Part shown: in pieces, positions 1-4,917 of the stretch
Layout of the letters: each line of letters opens with the position of its first letter
How positions within the stretch are numbered: the first letter of the stretch is position 1
NCBI GenBank assembly: GCA_003135495.1
Contig: PLBX01000357.1
Location: forward strand, 1 to 5,721
From: Acidobacteriaceae bacterium
Lineage (GTDB): Bacteria; Acidobacteriota; Terriglobia; Terriglobales; Acidobacteriaceae
Direction: 5' to 3'
Length of the DNA stretch: 5,721 nt
Position numbers and translations under genes: made by a program
The notes under the pieces: generated by a model
Database searches by the model: none
Seen by the model: the letters and a program-made list of their open reading frames with translations, nothing else
Told to the model about the DNA's origin: nothing

Positions 1-79
1 CACTACGGTTGATGAGACCGATGAGAAGCTCATCGGGTTGGGCTTCTTGAGGGACTCCGTCAATTTCTACATTCGCCAC
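1..79 (-). CDS. Partial gene start: probable [2Fe-2S] N-terminal domain of a formate dehydrogenase alpha-type subunit
   Basis: Reading leftward from a GTG at 79-77, the frame stays open for 26 codons to the window edge. The product begins MANVEIDGVPQEAQPDELL and continues IGLINRS. A beta-hairpin of the form 'xVxIDGxxxEAxxDELLIxLINR' is how the plant-ferredoxin-type [2Fe-2S] domain starts in soluble, molybdopterin-dependent formate dehydrogenase alpha subunits and in related NADH dehydrogenase G-type proteins. The start is supported by a GGAG ribosome-binding site 9 bases upstream (plus-strand complement about 89-92). The cluster cysteines and the catalytic domain would lie beyond the edge, so the family is inferred from a short N-terminus only. 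Other ferredoxin-fold oxidoreductases with the same N-terminal domain are possible. The gene is transcribed away from the efflux operon and has no evident functional link to it. Confidence 0.5.
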   Translation of the reverse strand, partial: MANVEIDGVPQEAQPDELLIGLINRS

Positions 80-121
80 AAAGTTTGTCTCCACGCAACT
101 CGCACAGCAAGTCAGAGTCCA

Positions 122-149
122 GTCGTATGTGGAATGAGGGGCAGGTCAA
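122..149 (-). promoter_or_regulatory. Weak sigma-70-like promoter candidate for the left-edge gene
   Basis: On the minus strand there is a TTGACC box (plus 144-149, 5/6 to TTGACA), 16 bases of spacing, then TACGAC (plus 122-127, only 3/6 to TATAAT). It lies about 43 bases upstream of the GTG at 79. The -10 box is poor, so this is a candidate based on position and the -35 box. Confidence 0.2.
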
Positions 150-152
150 TGT

Positions 153-171
153 GCGCGGTGTCGTTCCGCGC
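153..171. repeat. GC-rich inverted repeat (hairpin) in the 80-237 gap
   Basis: GCGCGG at 153-158 and CCGCGC at 166-171 form a perfect 6-bp all-GC stem with a 7-base loop. It lies downstream of the small cysteine-rich gene and upstream of the left-edge gene, both on the minus strand. On the minus strand no T-run follows it, so it is not a standard intrinsic terminator for that direction. On the plus strand a short T-rich stretch (CTGCTTTC) follows, but no gene is seen there to terminate. It could act as a weak terminator, a 3'-end stabiliser or an operator. Confidence 0.35.
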
Positions 172-237
172 TGCTTTCAAAGACGGGCGCCAACCGCGGC
201 TGATGGCTAGCACTGCTCATCGGGGAACGCGGGCCAG

Positions 238-450
238 CTAAATCCGTCTAGCCGACCTCTTTGATCGCGTCCCGAGTTCGGCCGAGGCTTGCTCCCAGAT
301 CTCACGCCAATCCATCAGACACTCGCCCTGGCACCTGTACTCTTGACCGCGTTCGCCCATCCGTCCGCCGCATTCCGGACACACACAATTCAAGATTCCG
401 GAAATCACATCCGTACTCGACTTTACCGTACTGCGTCTCATCGACAACAT
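238..450 (-). CDS. Small cysteine-paired (zinc-ribbon-like) protein, function unknown
   Basis: The product is a 70-residue protein with cysteines at 22, 24, 27, 40 and 44. The core reads CVCPECGGRMGERGQEYRCQ followed by GEC, that is CPxC-(x12)-CxxxC. Paired cysteines around a Gly-rich knuckle, followed by a Trp-rich segment (MDWREIWEQ, residues 46-54), are typical of a small zinc ribbon. Metal binding is inferred and the family is not one I can name. The ATG at 450-448 is chosen because GAGG lies 5 bases upstream (plus 456-459); an in-frame ATG at 441 is a less likely alternative. The basic tail (residues 61-70, TRSKRSARRI) could contact nucleic acid. Opposite-strand frames over this stretch give low-complexity proteins without recognisable motifs. 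It is divergent from the sigma factor gene, and no role in efflux can be assigned. Confidence 0.5.
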   Translation of the reverse strand: MLSMRRSTVKSSTDVISGILNCVCPECGGRMGERGQEYRCQGECLMDWREIWEQASAELGTRSKRSARRI

Positions 451-529
451 ACGCGCCTCACGTACAGCAATTCGACAGCTCTGTGATCTGCTCGGCGCTC
501 GCGTAAGTACTGTGTGTCCTCGAGAGCCG

Positions 530-545
530 TCAGCACAGATGCTGA
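530..545. repeat. Perfect inverted repeat TCAGCA-N4-TGCTGA
   Basis: TCAGCA (530-535) and TGCTGA (540-545) pair completely around a CAGA loop. It may be a small RNA hairpin or a dyad operator near the middle of the divergent region. Its arms resemble those of the dyad at 713-729 (CAGC/GCTG cores), which may reflect a shared binding protein or chance. Confidence 0.35.
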
Positions 546-582
546 ATCACAACCGCTAAATGCATTTCGTGTTCCAAAGCAC

Positions 583-609
583 GAGAACCGGCTTGGTGTC
601 TAATACGTC
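583..609 (+). promoter_or_regulatory. ECF-style promoter candidate (GAACC-N16-CGTC)
   Basis: GAACC at 585-589 is followed by exactly 16 bases and then CGTC at 606-609. ECF sigma factors typically recognise an AAC-containing -35 and a CGT-containing -10 at 16-17 bases spacing. The orientation is toward the sigma factor gene, whose start is about 270 bases downstream, so the leader would be long. Autoregulation of the sigma gene through this site is a hypothesis. No second instance was found to confirm the motif for this particular sigma factor. Confidence 0.3.
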
Positions 610-679
610 GCTCCCCTGAAAACGCAATGGAGCCGATCCCGGGAAATCATTGCCCGCCTCTCTCCGATTCTGAGAACCT

Positions 680-710
680 GTGGACCCCGCCGAGGTACGG
701 AGCTGTCCAC
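680..710. repeat. Inverted repeat GTGGAC ... GTCCAC with inner CCG/CGG stem
   Basis: GTGGAC (680-685) pairs perfectly with GTCCAC (705-710). Inside, CCG (690-692) can pair with CGG (698-700) around a 5-base loop, giving a two-part hairpin. It lies two bases before the dyad at 713-729, so the two could form adjacent hairpins in an upstream transcript of the sigma gene, or be binding sites on DNA. Confidence 0.35.
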
Positions 711-712
711 AT

Positions 713-729
713 GCTGACGTAGTGTCAGC
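713..729. repeat. Perfect inverted repeat GCTGAC-N5-GTCAGC
   Basis: The two 6-base arms (713-718 and 724-729) are exact reverse complements around GTAGT. The 17-base symmetrical layout is a common size for a dimeric regulator operator, and would also form a short hairpin in RNA. It lies 150 bases before the sigma start. Confidence 0.4.
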
Positions 730-737
730 CGCTGGAC

Positions 738-770
738 GGTTGCAACCACCCTATCCGAGTTCCTTATGAC
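738..770 (+). promoter_or_regulatory. Palindrome GGTTGCAACC overlapping a weak -35-like box
   Basis: GGTTGCAACC at 738-747 is a perfect 10-base palindrome. Its centre, TTGCAA (740-745), matches TTGACA at 4 of 6 positions, and TATGAC (765-770) matches TATAAT at 4 of 6, at a long 19-base spacing. If this is a housekeeping promoter for the sigma gene, the palindrome would be well placed as an operator. Support is weak. Confidence 0.2.
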
Positions 771-801
771 CCGACGCTAACTTCAGTTGATTCATCTTTC
801 T

Positions 802-885
802 GAAAACATGCAGGTAAATCACTGCGCGCCTGATTGGAAGGCGGCGTGCTTTTCTACTGCGTACGAGGAGAAGAAAACATGCAGG
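802..885 (+). repeat. 13-base direct repeat, second copy spanning the sigma start codon
   Basis: GAAAACATGCAGG occurs exactly at 802-814 and again at 873-885, 71 bases apart. The second copy contains the start codon (879-881) of the sigma factor. The first copy contains an ATG at 808 with no Shine-Dalgarno sequence in front, and it opens a different reading frame. Confidence 0.5.
865..870 (+). promoter_or_regulatory. Ribosome-binding site of the sigma factor gene
   Basis: GAGGAG lies 8 bases before the ATG at 879. It decides the start: an in-frame upstream TTG at 834 would add 15 residues but has no comparable site. Confidence 0.75.
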
Positions 886-1664
886 CGACAGAGGCTGTCG
901 GATGCGAACCGCACACAAATGTCAGTATTCGCGAAAATGGGGTCCGCGAATTGCAGGACGTTCTGTCGCGTTACCTGCCGCGCTTCTACAGAGGCGCGTA
1001 TCGACAACTGGGCAACGCAGCCGACGCAGAGGATGCGGTTCAGGATGCACTCCTGGCCGCTTACAAACATCTGGATCAATTCAAAGGTCAGGCTCAAATG
1101 TCGACATGGTTAACGACTATTGTTACGAATTGTGCGCGGATGCAATTGCGGAGACGTCCACGCCAGCCCCACATTTCGCTAGATGAGCCATCTGGAGAAG
1201 ATCAGGAATATTGCTTGTCAGATCGTTTGGCGGATTCCGGACTAAATCCTGAAGACCAGTGTCGGAACGCGGAACTTCGCAGGCGTCTTCTGCAATCTGT
1301 AGCGCAGCTCTCACCCTCGTTGCGCAGGGTGTTCGAGTTACGTGACCTGGATGGACGTTCTGTGAGAGAAGCAGCTCACACTCTGGGCTTGGCAGAAGGA
1401 ACTGTAAAGGCCCAGCTCTCGCGGGCTCGGGCGAAGTTGACTCGGCTGATGCGCCATGCGCTCCGTCCGGAACGTCATTCAGTTCTGGTTCGTACTTCTT
1501 CCTCGGTGGATCGAGGCACGCAACTGGAACAAGTCCCCGCGACAATCTGCCGGACCCTCCACCACATGATGATGCGCACCGCCACCGTGACACCCGCGAC
1601 CGATCGGCAAGATTGGTCAGAAGCTGCGGTCAAAAGGGAAACGAGATCGCGAACGGCGATCTGA
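879..1664 (+). CDS. RNA polymerase sigma factor, sigma-70 family, ECF type
   Basis: The 261-residue protein has the two-domain plan of ECF (group 4) sigma factors, which direct core RNA polymerase to a specific promoter set. Region 2 lies at about 27-95: DAEDAVQDALLAAYKHL (49-65) is the core-binding helix, and STWLTTIVTNCARMQLRRR (75-93) is the region that melts and reads the -10 element. An acidic linker (101-135) leads to region 4 (about 135-190), with the helix-turn-helix SVREAAHTLGLAEGTVKAQL (161-180) then SRARAKL, which reads the -35 element. About 70 residues follow region 4. This tail is rich in Arg and Thr and has no recognisable fold, and it makes the protein longer than the usual 160-200 residues. 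The start at 879 is chosen for its GAGGAG site. No anti-sigma gene follows: the RND permease starts 52 bases downstream in the same direction. Control of the pump by this factor is inferred from linkage, and what regulates its activity is not visible. Confidence 0.9.
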   Translation: MQATEAVGCEPHTNVSIRENGVRELQDVLSRYLPRFYRGAYRQLGNAADAEDAVQDALLAAYKHLDQFKGQAQMSTWLTTIVTNCARMQLRRRPRQPHISLDEPSGEDQEYCLSDRLADSGLNPEDQCRNAELRRRLLQSVAQLSPSLRRVFELRDLDGRSVREAAHTLGLAEGTVKAQLSRARAKLTRLMRHALRPERHSVLVRTSSSVDRGTQLEQVPATICRTLHHMMMRTATVTPATDRQDWSEAAVKRETRSRTAI

Positions 1665-1678
1665 TGGCTGTCGATCAG

Positions 1679-1711
1679 AGACCGACGGAAAAGAAGACCG
1701 ACGGAAAAGAA
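1679..1711 (+). repeat. Perfect 16-base tandem duplication before the permease start
   Basis: AGACCGACGGAAAAGA is present twice back to back (1679-1694 and 1695-1710), with one further matching base at 1711. Each copy carries a GGA-AAAG purine stretch. The second copy places GGA about 11 bases before the ATG at 1717, so it supplies the only, rather weak, Shine-Dalgarno sequence of the permease gene. The period of 16 is not a multiple of 3, which fits non-coding sequence. Confidence 0.85.
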
Positions 1712-1716
1712 ACATT

Positions 1717-4700
1717 ATGTGGATTGTTCGATTAGCATTACGGCGGCCCTACACATTCGTGGTGATGGCGATCCTCATCCTGATCATGGGAGGGCTCGCG
1801 ATCGTTCGCACTCCAACCGACATCTTTCCTACCATCGACATTCCGGTCGTCAGCATTATCTGGACCTATAACGGTCTCATCCCCGAAGACATGGCCGACC
1901 GCATTGTCAGCATCACCGAGCGATCTCTCACCACCACCGTTGACAACATCGAACATGTCGAGTCGCAGTCGCTCAATGGAATTGCGGTTGTTAAAGTCTT
2001 CCTTCAGCCAACCGCGAATATTCAGCGGGGTATCGCACAGATTACGGCGGTTTCTCAGACCCAACTCAAGCAGTTGCCTGCGGGATCGACGCCGCCGCTC
2101 ATTCTTGCCTACAGCGCATCGAGCGTCCCCGTCCTTCAGTTGGCTCTGTCGGGGCAAAATCTCTCCGAGCAGGAACTCAACGACTATGGCCTAAATTTCA
2201 TTCGGACGCAGCTCATCACCGTGCCTGGGGCGTCGGTACCGTATCCCTATGGCGGCAAACAGCGCCAGGTTCAAGTCGATTTGAATACGACCGCGTTACA
2301 GTCGAAGGGCCTGTCCGCGCTGGACGTGGTCAACGCGATCAGCGTGCAAAACCTGATCCTGCCCACAGGAACGTCGAAGATCGGTTCCAAAGAATACGAT
2401 GTCTCCATTCCCAACGCAGCCCCGCAGACCATTGCGGACCTGAATCGAATCCCGATCAAGACGATTGGCGGCACCACCATCTACGTCAAAGATGTGGCGT
2501 GGGTACGCGATGGCTTTCCCCCGCAGACTAATATAGTACGCGTAAACGGGCAGCGCTCAGTATTGCTGACGATCCAAAAGGCAGGGAATGCGTCAACCCT
2601 GGACGTGATCGCGGGCATCAAGTCCCTGCTACCTCAAATCAAAACAACGGTTCCAGCCGCGCTGCAGATAACTCCCCTGGCTGATCAGTCGATTTTTGTT
2701 CGCGGCGCGATCAGCGGAGTGGTCAGGGAAACGCTCATTGCCGCGTGCCTGACCGCTTTCATGATTCTCACGTTTCTGGGCAGCTGGCGAAGCACCGTTA
2801 TCATCGCGACCTCAATCCCGCTGGCGATCCTGACTTCCATTATTGCGCTCGGTGCGATCGGACAAACGATCAACATTATGACGCTAGGCGGACTCGCCCT
2901 AGCGGTCGGCATTCTGGTGGACGATGCCACCGTCGAGGTCGAGAACATCAATCGCAACCGCGAGGCAGAGCCAGAGAAGGACATGGACGAAGTTGTTCTC
3001 GACAGTGCGTCGCAAATCGCGACCCCAGCCTTCGTGTCCACGCTTTCCATCTGCATCGTGTTTGCTCCGATGTTCTTGCTGTCCGGAGTGGCACGCTACC
3101 TGTTCGTGCCGCTGGCTGAAGCGGTGGTGTTCGCCATGTTGGCCTCCTATTTCCTTTCACGGACCATCGTTCCAACAATGGCCAAGTATTTGTTACGCGC
3201 AGAGAAGGGGCAAAACGGAGATGCACCCAGCCGCAATCCGCTGGTACGCCTGCAGAAGCGTTTCGAGGAAGCCTTCGAAAAATTTCGTCAGAGCTATCGC
3301 GGCCTGCTGGAAAGTTGCCTTCATCACCGGCGTGTTTTCCTGATTGCCTTCTTCGCAAGTTGTCTCGGTTCTCTGGCAATTCTGATTCCCTGGCTGGGCC
3401 GGGATTTCTTTCCCAGCGTTGATAGCGGCACTATGAAGCTTCATATGCGCGCTCCAACCGGAATGCGTATTGAAGAAACCGCTAACCTTTGCGATTTGGT
3501 CGAGCAGTCGATTCGAAAGGAAATTCCTGCGAGCGAAGTTCATAACATCATCGACAACATCGGCTTGCCCTATAGCGGCATCAATCTCTCCTACAGCAAT
3601 TCGGCGCCGGTCGGCACATCGGATGCCGACATTCTTGTAACGCTTTCCGCCAAGCACCATCCCACGGACAATTACATTCAGCAGCTTCGCCTAAACCTGC
3701 CGAAACAGTTTCCGGGCGTTTCGTTCGCTTTCTTGCCCGCCGACATGGTTAGCCAAATCTTGAATTTCGGCTTACCGGCGCCGATCGATGTGCAAATTGT
3801 GGGAAACGATATGGAGGGTAACCGGCTCTACGCCGACAAACTGCTCGAGAAAATGAGGTACGTTTCAGGAGCCTCGGATCTGCGAATTCAGCAGCCCTTC
3901 GATGAGCCTTATTTGCGCCTCAGGGTCGAACGCACCAAAGCAGAACAGCTTGGTTTCACCGCCCACGACATCGCTCAAAATCTTCTCGTGTCTTTGAGCG
4001 GCAGCTTCCAAACCTCACCCACCTTTTGGGTGGACCCGAAGAATCGTGTCAGCTATCAAATCGCAACCCAGACTCCCCAATACCGTACGGACACATTGCA
4101 GGATGTAGCAAATATTCCGATCACGGATACGGATCCGACCGCTCCTCCATCGCTCATGGCCAGCTTGGTATCCGTGCAACGCGGGGCGGGAATGGCAGTG
4201 GTTTCTCATTACAATGTAGCCCCAGTGATCGACATCTTTGGCGCTACCGCGGGACGTGACCTGGGGGGCGTGGCCGACGATATTAACAAGATCCTTGACG
4301 CCACTCGCCAGCAATTACCGCGCGGTTCTCGAGTCGTTGTCCGTGGGCAGGTTCAGACGATGCAAGCCTCCTACATCGGCCTTCTGAGCGGACTGGCGTT
4401 CTCGATCGTGCTCGTATACCTGCTGATCGTAGTCAACTTTCAGTCCTGGCTGGATCCCTTCATCATGATTTCCGCGCTGCCCGCGGCGCTCGCAGGGATT
4501 GCCTGGTTCTTATTTATCACGCACACCACCCTGAGCGTACCGGCACTCATGGGGGCAATCATGTGCATGGGCGTAGCAACTTCAAACAGCATTCTGGTCG
4601 TGAGTTTTGCCACTGAAAAGATGACGGAAGGAATGGATTCACTTGGCGCCGCACTAGAAGCCGGGTTCACGCGTTTTCGGCCTGTGCTGATGACCGCGCT

Positions 4701-4893
4701 GGCCATGATTATCGGCATGGTGCCAATGGCCCTTGGACTAGGCGACGGCGGCGAGCAAAACGCTCCTCTGGGCCGAGCGGTGATCGGCGGGCTGCTTTTC
4801 GCCACCGTTTCGACACTGTTTTTTGTTCCGGCATTCTTCAGCGTTTTGCAAGGTTCACGCCGGCATCCCGCCGAATCAGCACACGAACACTAG
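1717..4893 (+). CDS. RND efflux permease, HAE1/AcrB type (inner-membrane proton/drug antiporter)
   Basis: At 1058 residues this is full length for the family (AcrB has 1049). Visible layout: TM1 at about 12-30; a first periplasmic loop to about 336; TM2-TM6 at about 337-485; a cytoplasmic amphipathic stretch (about 508-535); TM7 at about 538-560; a second periplasmic loop to about 883; TM8-TM12 at about 884-1042; and a short hydrophilic tail. TM4 carries the proton-relay pair Asp402-Asp403 in GILVDDATVEVENINR, equivalent to AcrB Asp407/Asp408. In TM10-TM11 the equivalents of AcrB Arg971 and Thr978 are kept (Arg986, Thr993), but the Lys940 position is Ser956 (motif GVATSNSILVVSFA). Family knowledge: these proteins work as trimers that take amphiphilic compounds from the periplasm or outer leaflet and pass them to an adaptor and outer-membrane channel. 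The substrate cannot be predicted. Nothing marks it as a heavy-metal (CzcA/CusA) pump. It is co-directional with the sigma gene upstream and the adaptor downstream. Confidence 0.95.
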   Translation: MWIVRLALRRPYTFVVMAILILIMGGLAIVRTPTDIFPTIDIPVVSIIWTYNGLIPEDMADRIVSITERSLTTTVDNIEHVESQSLNGIAVVKVFLQPTANIQRGIAQITAVSQTQLKQLPAGSTPPLILAYSASSVPVLQLALSGQNLSEQELNDYGLNFIRTQLITVPGASVPYPYGGKQRQVQVDLNTTALQSKGLSALDVVNAISVQNLILPTGTSKIGSKEYDVSIPNAAPQTIADLNRIPIKTIGGTTIYVKDVAWVRDGFPPQTNIVRVNGQRSVLLTIQKAGNASTLDVIAGIKSLLPQIKTTVPAALQITPLADQSIFVRGAISGVVRETLIAACLTAFMILTFLGSWRSTVIIATSIPLAILTSIIALGAIGQTINIMTLGGLALAVGILVDDATVEVENINRNREAEPEKDMDEVVLDSASQIATPAFVSTLSICIVFAPMFLLSGVARYLFVPLAEAVVFAMLASYFLSRTIVPTMAKYLLRAEKGQNGDAPSRNPLVRLQKRFEEAFEKFRQSYRGLLESCLHHRRVFLIAFFASCLGSLAILIPWLGRDFFPSVDSGTMKLHMRAPTGMRIEETANLCDLVEQSIRKEIPASEVHNIIDNIGLPYSGINLSYSNSAPVGTSDADILVTLSAKHHPTDNYIQQLRLNLPKQFPGVSFAFLPADMVSQILNFGLPAPIDVQIVGNDMEGNRLYADKLLEKMRYVSGASDLRIQQPFDEPYLRLRVERTKAEQLGFTAHDIAQNLLVSLSGSFQTSPTFWVDPKNRVSYQIATQTPQYRTDTLQDVANIPITDTDPTAPPSLMASLVSVQRGAGMAVVSHYNVAPVIDIFGATAGRDLGGVADDINKILDATRQQLPRGSRVVVRGQVQTMQASYIGLLSGLAFSIVLVYLLIVVNFQSWLDPFIMISALPAALAGIAWFLFITHTTLSVPALMGAIMCMGVATSNSILVVSFATEKMTEGMDSLGAALEAGFTRFRPVLMTALAMIIGMVPMALGLGDGGEQNAPLGRAVIGGLLFATVSTLFFVPAFFSVLQGSRRHPAESAHEH

Positions 4894-4907
4894 ACGCCAA
4901 GCCATAT

Positions 4908-4911
4908 GGAG
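4908..4911 (+). promoter_or_regulatory. Ribosome-binding site of the adaptor gene
   Basis: GGAG lies 6 bases before the ATG at 4918. An in-frame ATG at 4906 overlaps this site and has only weak purines upstream, so 4918 is preferred; the alternative would add four residues (MESI). Confidence 0.6.
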
Positions 4912-4917
4912 TCAATT

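Larger units (their letters stand above)
451..878. other. Non-coding divergent region upstream of the sigma factor gene
   Basis: No convincing coding frame is seen in this 428-base stretch. Frames that cross its right half overlap the sigma gene out of frame, lack ribosome-binding sites and show no motifs. It separates the minus-strand cysteine-rich gene from the plus-strand efflux operon, so it should carry promoters in both directions. It holds several short perfect inverted repeats (listed separately), an ECF-style promoter candidate and a 13-base direct repeat ending at the sigma start codon. Its length and the clustering of dyads suggest operators or a structured 5' leader. Confidence 0.6.

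Noticed and set aside
18..36. Perfect inverted repeat CCGATGAG-AAG-CTCATCGG
   Set aside because: It lies inside the coding part of the left-edge minus-strand gene, has no T-run, and has only a three-base loop. It is best explained by codon content.
38..241. Plus-strand open frame of 67 codons, open from the left edge
   Set aside because: TTG start without a ribosome-binding site, and no motif in the product. It opposes the better-supported minus-strand gene start at 79.
261..506. Plus-strand open frames opposite the cysteine-rich gene
   Set aside because: The products are low-complexity (Thr/His/Arg/Pro-rich) and motif-free. The opposite strand gives ordered cysteine pairs and a GAGG site at good spacing.
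787..1113. Plus-strand open frame overlapping the sigma factor in another frame
   Set aside because: No Shine-Dalgarno sequence at its start or at the ATG at 808. The sigma factor frame is clearly the coding one across the overlap.
1123..1593. Long minus-strand open frame within the sigma gene
   Set aside because: Shadow of the plus-strand gene; the product shows no recognisable domain and the true frame encodes intact sigma regions 2 and 4.
1660..1679. TCTGAT/ATCAGA stem at the end of the sigma gene as a terminator
   Set aside because: Six AT-rich pairs with an eight-base loop and no T-run. It is too weak to be an intrinsic terminator, and the layout favours read-through into the permease.
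2685..3660. Several overlapping open frames on both strands within the permease
   Set aside because: All lie inside the uninterrupted permease frame, which carries conserved transmembrane and proton-relay motifs; they are shadows of it.
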